A stretch of 64,000 nt of DNA from Afipia felis ATCC 53690 (GCF_000314735.2 NZ_KB375270.1:3038001-3102000); one strand, 5' to 3'. Counted from the first letter of the stretch, positions 34,596 through 44,399 are shown. Made by a program: numbers and translations. The notes: generated from the sequence alone by a model not told the origin.

Positions 34596-36722
34596 ATGGC
34601 TACTGCAGTTCAGAAGATCACCCTATCGTCCTCGCGCGACATCCCCTTCAACAAGCTCGTTTTGTCCCAGTCGAACGTCAGACGCGTGAAGGCTGGCGTC
34701 TCGATCGAGGAGCTGGCCCAAGACATCGGCCGGCGCACGCTGCTCCAGAGCTTGAACGTCCGGCCGGTCCTCGACGCCGAGGGCGCCGAGACCGGCATGT
34801 TCGAGATCCCGGCCGGCGGCCGGCGCTACCGCGCGCTCGAGTTGCTGGTGAAGCAGAAGCGTCTCGCCAAGACCGCGCCGGTTCCGTGCGTGGTCCGCGA
34901 TCCCGCGACCGACATTCTTGGCGAGGACGACTCGCTGGCCGAGAACATCCAGCGTGCGCCGCTGCATCCGCTCGACCAGTTCCGCGCCTTCCTTACTCTG
35001 CGCGAGAAGGGGCGTTCCGAGGAGGACATCGCCGCGACGTTCTTTGTCGGTGTGAACGTCGTGAAGCAGCGCCTGCGCCTGGCGTCGGTCGCGCCGACCC
35101 TGCTCGACATCTATGCCGAGGACGGCATGTCGCTCGAGCAGCTCATCGCCTTCACCGTCACGGCCGACCATGCCCGCCAGGAACAGGTCTGGCAGGCGGT
35201 CTCCGGCTCCTGGCAGAAGGAGCCCTATCAGATCCGCCGCATGCTGACGGAGAAGACGGTGCGCGCCTCCGACCGGCGAGCGGTGTTCGTCGGTCTCGAC
35301 GCCTATGAGGCCGCGGGCGGCGTGGTGCTGCGCGACCTGTTCCAGTCCGATGACGGCGGCTGGCTCGAAGACATCGCGCTGCTGGACGGCCTGGTCGCCG
35401 AGAAGCAGAAGACCGAGGCGGAGACGATCGCCGCCGAGGGCTGGAAGTGGATCGAGGTCGCCATCGACTTTCCCTACGGGCACACCCACGGCCTGCGCGA
35501 ACTGGAGGGCGTCACCATCGATCTCACCAGCGAGGAGCAGGCGACGATCGACGCGCTGAAAGCCGAATACACCAAACTGGAGGAGGAGTATGACGGCGCC
35601 GACGAGCTGCCGGACGAAGTGGACGAACGCCTCGGCGAGATCGAGGCGGCACTCGCCGCCTTCGACGATCGGCCCGTCACCTATGATCCGGCCGACATCG
35701 CCCGCGCCGGCGTCTTCGTCAGCATCGATGCCGAAGGTGCGCTGTCGGTCGACCGTGGCTACGTCCGGCCGCAGGACGAGGCTCCCGCTGGCGACCCGGA
35801 GCAGGATGGCGAGACCGATCCCGCAACGGCTCGGGCGCACGGCGTCGATCCCGACGCGCCCGTGGTTCAGCGCGCCGTCATCACCATCGGCGGACAGATC
35901 GCCGGACCGGAGGATGAGGACGACGAGGACCTGAAGCCGCTCCCCGACCGCCTCGTGACCGAGCTGACCGCGGAGCGGACGCTCGCGCTGCGCGACAAGC
36001 TGGCGTCCACGCCCGCCGTCGCGTTCCAAGCCGTGCTGCACAAGTTCTGCCTCGACGTCTTCTCCCGTTACTTCTCCTACGGGACGGCGATGGAGGTGTC
36101 GGTGCGCAGCGCCAGCTTCCCGGTGCAGGCCCCGGGGCTGAAGGACACGCCCGCAGCCAAGGCGATCGACGTGCGCCACAAGGCTTGGGAAGAGCGCATG
36201 CCCAAGGACAAGGCCGATCTCTGGGACTGGCTCACGACCCTCACCGGCGACGAGCAGGCGACGCTCTTCGCCCATTGCGCCTCCTTCGGCATCAATGCGC
36301 TTTACGAGAAGGGCGACCGCTATGGCGCCGGGGTTTCGTCCCACACCGTCGAACAGCGGATCGCCGAGGCCGATCGCCTAGCCCAGGCCGTCGATCTCGA
36401 CATGGTGCAGGCCGGCTGGCGTCCGACCGTCGAGAACTATCTCGGCCGGGTGCCCAAGCGCCGCATCCTCGAGGCGGTGCAGGAGGGCGCCGGCGAACGG
36501 GCAGCGCAGCTCATCGACCACCTGAAGAAGGACGACATGGCCAAGGAGGCCGAACGACTCCTGGCCGACACCGGCTGGCTGCCGGAGCCGCTGCGGATCG
36601 CCGCCGCGGACGACGCGCCCGTCGAAGCCACCGCAGCCGAGGACGGCGGCGAGGCGCTGCCCGAATTCCTCGCCGGCGACGATGAGGAGGCGGAGGCGCC
36701 GCAGGTGATCGCGGCCGAATAG
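34596..36722 (+). CDS. Large ParB/RepB-like nuclease-domain protein
   Basis: A 708-residue protein with a ParB/Spo0J N-terminal domain: LVLSQSNVRRVKAGVSIEEL, the ParB box GMFEIPAGGRRYRALELL, EDDSLAENIQRAPLHPLDQF and a helix-turn-helix region (EEDIAATFFVGVNVVKQRLR). The long C-terminal part is acidic and of unknown function. Such oversized ParB-like proteins are standard in alphaproteobacterial ICEs and plasmids, separate from the chromosomal ParABS set, and no ParA is adjacent. Start 34596 (MATAVQKITL) is chosen over upstream ATGs because those lie inside the leader. Confidence 0.88.
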   Translation: MATAVQKITLSSSRDIPFNKLVLSQSNVRRVKAGVSIEELAQDIGRRTLLQSLNVRPVLDAEGAETGMFEIPAGGRRYRALELLVKQKRLAKTAPVPCVVRDPATDILGEDDSLAENIQRAPLHPLDQFRAFLTLREKGRSEEDIAATFFVGVNVVKQRLRLASVAPTLLDIYAEDGMSLEQLIAFTVTADHARQEQVWQAVSGSWQKEPYQIRRMLTEKTVRASDRRAVFVGLDAYEAAGGVVLRDLFQSDDGGWLEDIALLDGLVAEKQKTEAETIAAEGWKWIEVAIDFPYGHTHGLRELEGVTIDLTSEEQATIDALKAEYTKLEEEYDGADELPDEVDERLGEIEAALAAFDDRPVTYDPADIARAGVFVSIDAEGALSVDRGYVRPQDEAPAGDPEQDGETDPATARAHGVDPDAPVVQRAVITIGGQIAGPEDEDDEDLKPLPDRLVTELTAERTLALRDKLASTPAVAFQAVLHKFCLDVFSRYFSYGTAMEVSVRSASFPVQAPGLKDTPAAKAIDVRHKAWEERMPKDKADLWDWLTTLTGDEQATLFAHCASFGINALYEKGDRYGAGVSSHTVEQRIAEADRLAQAVDLDMVQAGWRPTVENYLGRVPKRRILEAVQEGAGERAAQLIDHLKKDDMAKEAERLLADTGWLPEPLRIAAADDAPVEATAAEDGGEALPEFLAGDDEEAEAPQVIAAE

Positions 36723-36781
36723 CCTGCGTGCGGGGCGGCTTCGGCCGTCCCGCGCCCTTTTCCCCTTTCAACCGACCCGAC

Positions 36782-36803
36782 AGCCCGGCCTTCGCGCCGG
36801 GCT
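36782..36803 (+). terminator. Hairpin after the ParB-like gene
   Basis: A perfect 8-bp AGCCCGGC/GCCGGGCT stem with a 6-nt loop lies 60 bp after the stop. Only short T stretches follow, so it may attenuate rather than fully terminate before the next gene. Confidence 0.5.
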
Positions 36804-36825
36804 CGTTGCATTTCAGGAGGGCCGC

Positions 36826-37242
36826 ATGTCCATATTCACCATTGAAACGACCTACCGCCTGCCGGTCTACCGGCAGCGTAGCTATGAGGCGGAAACCCTC
36901 GACGCCGCCTGTGCGCTCGCTATCGCCGACAAGGGCTGGGACGACGAGAAATCCGACGTCGAGACCTCCGGCGCCACCTATGTCACCGGCGTCTGGGACG
37001 GGCGCGACGCAGCCTATCGCGGCAGGGCGCTCATCATCCCGTCGCAGTTCGGCGAACAGGTCCAGCGCAAAGCCGACCACTTCGAGGTGCTGCTCGGCCT
37101 GCTCAACGTCTTCGCGCACGCGCCGGACGCGGAACCGGCCGACGGTCCGTTCTGGCGTCAGCGCCTGGACGCGGCAATCGCCAAAGGCGAGGCAATTCTT
37201 GCGGACGAATCTGATCCCCAAGCGGCAGGAGGCGCATCATGA
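36826..37242 (+). CDS. Hypothetical ICE backbone protein
   Basis: A 138-residue acidic protein with no signal peptide or membrane segment. The N-terminus (TIETTYRLPVYRQRSYEAET, then ACALAIADKGWDDEK) looks like a small alpha/beta domain, and the C-terminus is helical. A GGAGG ribosome site precedes the start. It overlaps the next gene by ATGA, so the two are coupled. The next protein begins with a similar sensor-like segment, so they may be distant relatives. Function unknown. Confidence 0.75.
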   Translation: MSIFTIETTYRLPVYRQRSYEAETLDAACALAIADKGWDDEKSDVETSGATYVTGVWDGRDAAYRGRALIIPSQFGEQVQRKADHFEVLLGLLNVFAHAPDAEPADGPFWRQRLDAAIAKGEAILADESDPQAAGGAS

Positions 37243-37730
37243 CCGAGTATGTCGTGAAGATCGGCTTCTGGCTGCGCGCCTACGACAGCGTTACGGTCGA
37301 GGCGGATGCCGACGCCGAAGCGATCGAGAAAGCCAAGATCGCTGCAACGACGGCCATGACGTTGACCACACACCCCGAACATGTCGAGTTTGACGAGCGA
37401 CGCGAGGGCGTCATCGCCTTTATCGACCGGGTCAACCCGGACGGCCGCGAACCTGTGGTCGAGGATATCGCGTTCGACAACGATCACATCCATCCGGACG
37501 ACGCGCCCTCTCGCGCCGATAAGGAGATGCACCCCCGCCGCGTCGTCTTCGCCTACCGCGTTCCAGTCCACGTCGAGGTCGAGGACGGGCTGGTCTCGCG
37601 CGTCACCGTCATCGATGAAACGCCGATCTCCGATCCTACTGTCGTTGAAGGCGACGCTGGCTACCTCGCCGAAGCGATCGCCGCCGCGGACGACGGCCAG
37701 GCCTGGCCGTCCTGGGCCTTCGGCTACTGA
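37239..37730 (+). CDS. Hypothetical acidic ICE backbone protein
   Basis: A 163-residue, strongly acidic protein beginning YVVKIGFWLRAYDSVTVEAD, a pattern seen in small backbone proteins of alphaproteobacterial plasmids. No catalytic motif is visible. It is translationally coupled to the preceding gene and followed at once by a strong terminator, so the two form a short unit of their own. High acidity would suit a DNA-mimic or anti-restriction role; this is speculative. Confidence 0.75.
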   Translation: MTEYVVKIGFWLRAYDSVTVEADADAEAIEKAKIAATTAMTLTTHPEHVEFDERREGVIAFIDRVNPDGREPVVEDIAFDNDHIHPDDAPSRADKEMHPRRVVFAYRVPVHVEVEDGLVSRVTVIDETPISDPTVVEGDAGYLAEAIAAADDGQAWPSWAFGY

Positions 37731-37745
37731 TGATCGCCATAGCTC

Positions 37746-37778
37746 GGCGCCCCGCCACCCGGTGGGGCGCCTTTTCTT
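37746..37778 (+). terminator. Rho-independent terminator
   Basis: An 11-bp GC stem beginning GGCGCCCC and closing GGGGCGCC is followed at once by TTTTCTT. It ends the two-gene unit and separates it from the strawberry-notch leader. Confidence 0.85.
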
Positions 37779-37801
37779 ATGCCGGCCACGGCCGCGACGC
37801 T

Positions 37802-37897
37802 GAGAGGAAGAGGGCGGCCGGAACGGGTTTGAGCCGGTGCGGTCCAAGAGAGAGCGCCGGCCGGCTCGCCCATTCCCGCTCTCCCGAGGCTCCCTTC
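37802..37897 (+). ncRNA. Structured 5' leader of the strawberry-notch gene (leader C)
   Basis: It starts with GAGAGGAAGAGGGC, identical to leader B, then ACGGGTT as in leader A. A 7-bp GAGCCGG/CCGGCTC stem (37831-37837 with 37861-37867) encloses an AGAGAGAG-containing loop. It lies between a terminator and the gene start. Confidence 0.5.
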
Positions 37898-40800
37898 ATG
37901 AACGACCTTTCTCAGATCGCGGCCGACCAGGCCGCGCAGCCGTCGCCCGGCCATCGCCTCGATGCCCCCGGCGCGATCATCGCCGCCGCCCAGCACCTCC
38001 TCCCACATCTCGAGCGCGGCCAGCGCGTCGATGCCGCGATCCTGCGCACCGCCATGGAAGCGGCTTTCGGCGCCTCCGACGCCTCCGGCGCATGGGACTG
38101 GAAGACGGCCTATGACGCCTGCGAGGCGGCGACCGTCCTCTTCCTCCACAAATACGGAAAGGCGCTGTTCCGCAAAGCCGACTCTCAGGCTTCCCGGCTT
38201 TCCGCCTTGATCAAGATTGCTAGCCTTCTCCCGACCCACACCCGCCGCTCCGCCGAGAGCGAGGCCTTCCAGCAATTCTCTACGCCGACCCCGCTCGGCT
38301 TCGCGGCCCTAACCGCGGCCGCCGTCGGGGCTGCGGACCGCGTGTTGGAGCCTTCGGCAGGAACCGGCCTCCTCGCCATCCTGGCCGAGATCGCCGGCGG
38401 CGCGCTCGTGCTGAACGAGCTGGCCGAGACCCGGTCGGCGCTGCTCACTTCCCTCTTTCCGGCCATTCCCGTCACGCGCTTCGATGCCGCGCGGATCGAC
38501 GACCATCTCGATCCGGCCGCCGTTCCGAGCGTCGTGTTGATGAACCCGCCCTTCTCGGCGATGGCGAACGTCGCCGGCCGCATGGCCGACACCACCTATC
38601 GCCACATCGCTTCGGCGCTCGCGCGCCTCGCCGACGGCGGGCGGCTGGTGGCGATCACCGGCGCGAACTTCGGGCCGGACACCCCAGCCTGGCGTGACGC
38701 CTTCGTCCGGCTGCAGGCGCGCGGCCGCATCGTGTTCACGGCCGCGATCGACGGTGCAGTCTACGCCAAGCACGGCACCACGATCGACACGCGGCTGATC
38801 GTCATCGACAAAGCGCCCACCGAGAACCCGGCCGCGCTGCCGGAATCGCGGGGCATTGCGCCCGACGTCACGACCTTGCTGGGTTGGATTGCGGAGCATG
38901 TTCCGGCGCGTCTGGCTCTCGCGCCAAGCCTCGCAATTCCCATGTCGGCTGTCGCCGCACCGCGGACGGTGCGCGGCTATCTTGCCCGCGCGGCTGCCGC
39001 GCAAACCGCTAGGCCCTCTGTCGCCGACCCGGAGGCGGTCGATCTCGGCTATGAGACGATCGACTGGGCGCCGCCCGAGGGCGCGCGTCTCAGCGATGCG
39101 ATCTACGAGGAATACCGCCTCCAATCGATCCGCATTCCAGGCGCCCAGGTCCATCCCACCAAACTGGTGCAATCGGCGGCGATGGCCTCGGTGGCGCCGC
39201 CGAAGCCGAGCTATCGGCCATGCCTGCCGATCAAGCTCGTCGGCGGTGCGCTCCTGTCCGACGCCCAGCTCGAGACGGTGATCTATGCCGGCGAGGCGCA
39301 TGGCGATTATCTCGCCGGCGCGTGGACCGTGGACGAGACCTTCGATCTCGTCACCGCCGCCCATGACGATGCGCCGAGCGCCGTTCGCTTTCGCCGGGGC
39401 TTCATGCTCGGCGACGGCACCGGCGCCGGCAAGGGCCGCCAGTCGGCCGGCATCATCCTGGACAACTGGCTGAAGGGCCGGCGCAAGGCGGTCTGGATCT
39501 CGAAGTCCGACAAGCTGCTCGAGGACGCCCAGCGCGATTGGTCTGCCCTCGGCATGGAGCGCCTGCTCATCACGCCGCTGTCGCGCTTCGCGCAGGGCAA
39601 GCCGATCCGGCTGTCCGAAGGCGTCCTATTTTTAACCTACGCTACGCTGCGGTCCGACGACCGCGGCGAGAAGCTTTCCCGCGTCCGGCAGATCGTTGAA
39701 TGGTTGGGCTCCGACTTCGACGGAGTGATCATTTTCGACGAGAGCCACGCCATGCAGAACGCCGGTGGCGGCAAAGGAGAGCGGGGCGATATTGCGGCCT
39801 CGCAGCAGGGCCGTGCGGGCTTGCGTCTGCAGCACGCCCTGCCGGACGCGCGCGTCGTCTATGTCTCGGCGACCGGCGCCACTACGGTCCACAACCTCGC
39901 CTATGCCCAGCGGCTCGGCCTCTGGGGCGGCGAGGATTTCCCCTTCGCCACACGCGCCGAGTTCGTCGAGGCGATCGAGGATGGCGGTGTCGCCGCCATG
40001 GAGGTGTTGGCCCGCGATCTCCGGTCGCTCGGGCTCTACACCGCCCGTTCGCTCTCCTATGACGGCGTCGAATACGAGCTGGTCGAACACGCGCTCACCG
40101 ACGAGCAGCGGCGCATCTACGACGCCTATGCCGGGGCGTTCGCGATCATCCACAACCATCTCGATGCCGCGATGCAGGCGGCGAACGTCACCGGCGAGAC
40201 CGGCACGTTGAACCGGCAGGCGAAGTCGGCGGCCCGCTCGGCCTTCGAGAGCGCCAAGCAGCGCTTCTTCGGCCATCTGCTGACCTCGATGAAGACGCCG
40301 ACCCTGATCCGCCGGATCGATCAGGACCTGGCCGACGGCCATGCCGCCGTGATCCAGATCGTCTCAACCGGCGAAGCGCTGATGGAGCGCCGGCTCGCCG
40401 AGATTCCGACCGAGGAATGGAACGACATCCGCGTCGACATCACGCCGCGCGAGTATGTTCTCGACTACCTCGCTCATTCCTTCCCGGTGCAGCTCTACGA
40501 GCCGTTCACCGACCGCGAGGGCAACCTCTCGTCGCGGCCCGTCTTCCGGGACGGCCAGCCCGTCGAGAGCCGCGAGGCCGTCGCGCGCCGCAATGAGCTG
40601 ATCGAGCGGCTGGCTTCGCTGCCGCCCGTCCCCGGCGCGCTCGACCAGATCGTCCAGCGCTTCGGCACGGACCTCGTCGCCGAAGTGACCGGACGCTCGC
40701 GCCGCGTCGTGCGCAAGGGCGACCGCCTCGTCGTCGAGAACCGCGCCGCCTCCGCCAACCTCGCAGAGACCGCCGCCTTCATGGATGACCTGAAGCGCAT

Positions 40801-41065
40801 CCTAGTGTTCTCGGAAGCGGGCGGGACGGGCCGCAGTTACCACGCCGAACTGTCGGCGCGGAACCGCCGGCTGCGCGTCCACTATCTGCTCGAACCCGGC
40901 TGGAAGGCCGACGCCGCGATTCAGGGCCTGGGGCGGACCAACCGCACCAACCAGGCGCAGCCGCCGCTGTTCCGGCCGATCGCCACCGACGTGAAGGCCG
41001 AGAAGCGCTTCCTCTCGACCATCGCACGCCGCCTCGACACGCTAGGTGTAGCGGCTCGCGTTTGA
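37898..41065 (+). pseudogene. Strawberry-notch-like helicase, 5' part, split by transposon
   Basis: The first about 1,050 codons of a strawberry-notch/SNF2-type protein. An N-terminal methyltransferase-like region has LEPSAGTGLLAIL and VLMNPPFSAM. The helicase part has LGDGTGAGKGRQSAGIILDN (motif I), IIFDESHAMQ (motif II) and YVSATGATT, and nears completion at GLGRTNRTNQAQPP (motif VI). Transposon sequence begins at 41047 and adds seven foreign codons before a stop at 41065. Removing the transposon and one copy of GCTAGG rejoins the frame exactly with 48933-50118. The fragment keeps all helicase motifs and could still be expressed. Confidence 0.88.
41041..41046. repeat. Left target-site duplication
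   Basis: GCTAGG directly precedes the transposon end TGTAGC and matches 48927-48932 after the other end. In the uninterrupted gene it forms part of the codons for Thr-Leu-Gly. Confidence 0.9.
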
Positions 41066-42086
41066 AAACGGGCGTGCTCGCATTCGACGCCGCTTTCGGC
41101 TCGAATTAACTGCAACTGACGGCGCGCTGATGCTCACGCTATCTGCAAACGAGCTTGCAATCGACGGCGGCGGCTCGCATTTCATGGCGGCGTGCTCGAA
41201 TTAATTGCAAGTGAAATGCCGGGTTCCAAGCTATCCAAAATCAATAGATGCAGTGCCGGCTGCCCGCTAACGCCTCTGAGCGGTCAGACGGGGATTGACC
41301 TACGCCGCCTCTCGCACGAGACGGATATCGACTTCTCTGTCAACGTACTTCCATTCCTCTGTTGCACGCAGTTCGGAAAGCAATGCGTTGAACTCAGCCT
41401 CATGGGTTGGCGCGAACTCGAACCAATTGAGAAAATCGAACGGTTCATTTTCAGAGAGGTCGCGGCAGTGGTGGAGCTTGCGCGCTACTGCAGGCAAGTA
41501 GTTGAGCCCGATTTGGATGTGCTTTGACTTTTCGAAAACGCTCCGGCGCTCGTCTTGCGTGAATTCCCACCAAGCTGCGTTTTTTCGGATCGGTATCAAC
41601 GCAGCGCAAGTTGCTTCTGGGCGCGCTAGCCCTTGCTGCTTCACCACAATTTCGTTCTTCTCTTCGCGCATGACATACCGTTCATTGCTTGTTATTCCGC
41701 GAAGTACCCAGGGTGCATTGGTTTCGGGCTGCAACTCTGAGGCAGATATTACGTTGAGCCTTTTGGCTTCAGGCAGTGACTTGCCAACTATGGTTTCGGT
41801 TCCAACGATCCGCCAAAGACCGCTGTCTCCGCCGACGAATGCAAATAATCGTGTATCCATTTCACCCCCTTCATGTGAGTGTGTTAACTTTTTTACAGCC
41901 TCAAAAAACCTATCTGCCCATCCCATGCTTGTGCATCATCGTCTCGCCTCGCTTAGCGTAGTATTGCATTACGCTTACCAGCGCCCCCAGTTAAATTGTA
42001 AATATAGCATCGAATTGGTCTGTGATACGACCGCCAGAAAATAGCCGTTTGTCGCCATTTCAAAAATTAATTGTACCGTATCGGTA
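41047..42086 (+). repeat. Left 1,040-bp inverted repeat of the transposon
   Basis: It is the reverse complement of 47887-48926 over its whole length as far as I can read. Its outer 167 bp are a six-fold array of G(G/T)GCTC-type words spaced 20-30 bp, typical of transposase binding sites; the remainder carries the minus-strand cld-like gene. Identity stops inside the palindrome TGTACCG-TAT-CGGTACA. Confidence 0.9.
41300..41860 (-). CDS. cld: Chlorite-dismutase-like haem protein (left copy)
   Basis: A 186-residue protein resembling short, lineage-II chlorite dismutases such as that of Nitrobacter. Conserved pieces are FVGGDSGLWRI, WVLRGITSNERYV, GLARPEATCAALIPIRK, HIQIGLNYLPAVARKLHH and FDFLNWFEFAP. 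His114 fits the haem proximal ligand and Arg127 the distal catalytic arginine; both match the Nitrobacter numbering exactly. Start 41860 follows GAAGGGGG; a longer frame reaches 41926. Cld splits chlorite into chloride and O2. An identical copy sits in the opposite inverted repeat. No chlorate or perchlorate reductase is in the window. Confidence 0.85.
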   Translation of the reverse strand: MDTRLFAFVGGDSGLWRIVGTETIVGKSLPEAKRLNVISASELQPETNAPWVLRGITSNERYVMREEKNEIVVKQQGLARPEATCAALIPIRKNAAWWEFTQDERRSVFEKSKHIQIGLNYLPAVARKLHHCRDLSENEPFDFLNWFEFAPTHEAEFNALLSELRATEEWKYVDREVDIRLVREAA

Positions 42087-42088
42087 CA
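42072..42088. promoter_or_regulatory. Candidate recombination (res) core of the serine recombinase
   Basis: TGTACCG-TAT-CGGTACA, a perfect 7-bp palindrome with a central TA, lies 112 bp upstream of the recombinase gene. The inverted-repeat identity ends here (42086), and a one-mismatch version marks the other repeat's inner edge (47885-47901). Confidence 0.6.
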
Positions 42089-42107
42089 CCCAAATGGGTC
42101 GTCAAGA

Positions 42108-42128
42108 TGAGACGATATTCTTGTCTCA
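42108..42128. promoter_or_regulatory. Candidate accessory res subsite
   Basis: The inverted repeat TGAGAC-N9-GTCTCA lies between the palindromic core and the recombinase gene, where resolvases usually have a second binding site that also autoregulates the gene. Confidence 0.45.
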
Positions 42129-42199
42129 ATAGGGTTGTTTTGCTATTTCCGATATGCTATCTTCGGAGGATCTAAAGGCTAACGAGACAATTCAAATCT

Positions 42200-42760
42200 A
42201 TGGCGCTCTACGGATATGCTCGGGTTTCCAGCAGCGATCAGGATTTCGCTCTGCAGGAACAAGCGCTGCGCGCTGCCGGCTGCGATGTGGTCCGGGCCGA
42301 GAAAGTGAGCGGAACCAGTCGGGTCGGGCGTACTGAGCTTCAGACGCTGCTCGATTTCCTGCGACGTGGAGATACGCTGGTCGTCACACGGATCGATCGC
42401 CTCGCGCGCAGCATCAAGGATCTGCAGGACATCGTGTACACGCTGAAGGAACGCGGTGTCACCCTCAAGGCAACAGAGCAACCCATCGACACACGCAGTG
42501 CGGCAGGCAAGGCGTTCCTGGACATGCTGGGCGTTTTCGCCGAATTCGAAACCAACCTCCGGCGTGAGCGTCAGCGTGAAGGTATTGCCGCCGCCAAGGA
42601 GCGAGGCGTCTACCGTGGCCGCAAGCCATCGATCGATCCCGCCGAAGTTCAGCGCCTTCGCGTCGAGGAGAAGCTGGGCGCGACGGAGATTGCGCGCCGG
42701 CTTGGCGTCGGCCGTGCCTCGGTGTATCGTGCGCTGGCCCACTATGGACGCCCGGCGTAA
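42200..42760 (+). CDS. Serine recombinase (resolvase/invertase) of the transposon
   Basis: A 186-residue recombinase of the Tn3 resolvase/Gin invertase type. The N-terminal YARVSSSDQD carries the catalytic Ser10; RIDRLARSIKDL, GKAFLDMLGVFAEFETNLRRERQ and a C-terminal helix-turn-helix (GATEIARRLGVGRASVYRAL) follow. It should act at the palindromic sites just upstream and resolve cointegrates or invert DNA. It overlaps the transposase gene by 17 bp. The repeat breakpoints at its putative site suggest it shaped this composite. Confidence 0.92.
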   Translation: MALYGYARVSSSDQDFALQEQALRAAGCDVVRAEKVSGTSRVGRTELQTLLDFLRRGDTLVVTRIDRLARSIKDLQDIVYTLKERGVTLKATEQPIDTRSAAGKAFLDMLGVFAEFETNLRRERQREGIAAAKERGVYRGRKPSIDPAEVQRLRVEEKLGATEIARRLGVGRASVYRALAHYGRPA

Positions 42761-44399
42761 GACGATTCCAGTCGACTCACTGCTGCAATTGCGGCAGCGG
42801 CTTGACCGTTTGCCGCGCAAAAGCCCGGAACGAGCCACCCAGATTGCTGCGGTAGCCGGGTTGTACGGCGTCTCCGCAACGACCGTCTATCGGGCGTTGC
42901 ACGTCCTTCAGAAGCCACACGCCGCGCATCGCGCCGACCATGGCAAGCCGCGGCTGCTGCCCCAAACGGAATTGGAGCGCTACTGCGAACTGATCGCGGC
43001 ACTGAAGCTGCGCACCACCAACAAGGCCGGGCGCCACCTTTCGACCGGGCGGGCCATCGAACTCTTGGAAGACCATGGCGTTGAGACCATGCAAGGTTTG
43101 GTCAAAGTGCCCAAGGGCCTGTTGCGCCGACCTACCGTCAATCGCTATCTTTCCTTGTTGCGACTCGATCAGCCCCACCTTCTTCGCGAGCCGCCGGCCG
43201 TGCGCTTCCAGGCCGAGAAAAGCAACGACTGCTGGCAGTTCGACATGTCGCCTTCCGATCTCAAGCACATCGACAAGCCTGACTGGATTGACCCAGCGAA
43301 GGGCGTGCCGACCCTGATGTTGTACAGCGTGGTGGATGATCGTAGCGGCGTCGGGTATCAGGAATACCAGTGTGTATATGGCGAGGATGCAGAGTCTGCG
43401 CTCCGCTTTTTCTTCAACGCCATGACCGCCAAAGCCGACGCCGCCTTCCCGTTTCAGGGACGACCAAAAATAATCTATCTGGACAACGGGCCGGTAGCCA
43501 AGAGCCGGGTGTTTCAGAACGTCATGTTGGCCCTCGACATTGAATGGCAGACCCACATTCCGGCCGGCAAGGACGGAACACGCACGACGGCCCGGTCAAA
43601 AGGCAAGGTCGAGCGCCCATTCAGGACAGTGAAAGAGGCGCACGAAACGCTCTACCACTTCCACAAGCCGGAGACGGAGAGGCAGGCCAACGAGTGGCTG
43701 ATGCGCTACCTGCTGCGCTACAACGATCAGGGTCACCGCTCTGAGAAACATTCTCGGCTGGAGGACTGGCTGAGCAACCTGCCTGCGGATGGCCTGCGCG
43801 ACATGTGCACCTGGCAGCAGTTCTGCCACTTTGCGCGTGAACCGGAACGTCGCAAGGTGGGCATCGATGCTCGTATCGCCATTGGCGGCACTGTCTACGA
43901 AGTAGAACCAGACATGGCCGGTGAAACCGTCGTCTTGCTGTGGGGCTTGTTCGACGACGAAATGCATGTCGAGTTCGATGGCGAGAAATTTGGACCCTAC
44001 TCCCCCATATCGGGTCCGATCCCGCTCCATCGGTACCGCGCATTCAAACGTGGCAAGTTCGATGAACGCGCCGACCGTATCCGCGCACTTGCCGACCAGC
44101 TTGGTCTGCCCATCAGTGCTTTGGCCGGAAGCGATGTGCATTTGACGTCATCGGCGAACGCCATATCGCTGCCGCATCAACCATTTGACGCCGAGGCACA
44201 TGAATATCATTTCGCCAGCATCATCGCCGCCAAGCTGGCGATTGCCGACGACTTGGCGCAACCGCTGGCCAAGATTGCACCGGCCGATCGTGCTTTCATC
44301 GACCAGGTGCTGGGCGAAACGCTGACACGCAGCATCGTGTTGGCGCGCGTACGGGATTATTTCCGCAACAAAAAATCGGGAGAGGACCATGCGAGTTGA
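42744..44399 (+). CDS. rve-type DDE transposase (TniA/TnsB-like)
   Basis: A 551-residue transposase. N-terminal helices with a helix-turn-helix (VAGLYGVSATTVYRALHVLQ) precede the catalytic core: Asp in WQFDMSPSD, Asp in IIYLDNGPVAKS and Glu in KGKVERPFRTVKEAHETLY. A Mu-C-like beta domain follows. Start 42744 is preferred because the longer frame overlaps the recombinase in a different frame. The transposase, AAA partner and TGT...ACA ends follow the Tn7/Tn402 mode, yet the target duplication is 6 bp rather than 5. It overlaps the ATPase gene by 11 bp. Confidence 0.9.
   Translation: MDARRKTIPVDSLLQLRQRLDRLPRKSPERATQIAAVAGLYGVSATTVYRALHVLQKPHAAHRADHGKPRLLPQTELERYCELIAALKLRTTNKAGRHLSTGRAIELLEDHGVETMQGLVKVPKGLLRRPTVNRYLSLLRLDQPHLLREPPAVRFQAEKSNDCWQFDMSPSDLKHIDKPDWIDPAKGVPTLMLYSVVDDRSGVGYQEYQCVYGEDAESALRFFFNAMTAKADAAFPFQGRPKIIYLDNGPVAKSRVFQNVMLALDIEWQTHIPAGKDGTRTTARSKGKVERPFRTVKEAHETLYHFHKPETERQANEWLMRYLLRYNDQGHRSEKHSRLEDWLSNLPADGLRDMCTWQQFCHFAREPERRKVGIDARIAIGGTVYEVEPDMAGETVVLLWGLFDDEMHVEFDGEKFGPYSPISGPIPLHRYRAFKRGKFDERADRIRALADQLGLPISALAGSDVHLTSSANAISLPHQPFDAEAHEYHFASIIAAKLAIADDLAQPLAKIAPADRAFIDQVLGETLTRSIVLARVRDYFRNKKSGEDHAS

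Noticed and set aside
34623..36344. 573-codon minus-strand frame inside the ParB-like gene
   Set aside because: Antisense artefact of GC-rich third positions; no ribosome site or recognisable motif.
41047..41213. CRISPR-like array
   Set aside because: Repeats are short and degenerate, spacing is irregular, no Cas genes are present, and the array recurs at transposon ends.
41300..41926. Start of the cld-like gene 22 codons further upstream
   Set aside because: The extension lacks homology to short Cld proteins, while the inner ATG follows a strong GAAGGGGG site and gives exact His114/Arg127 numbering.
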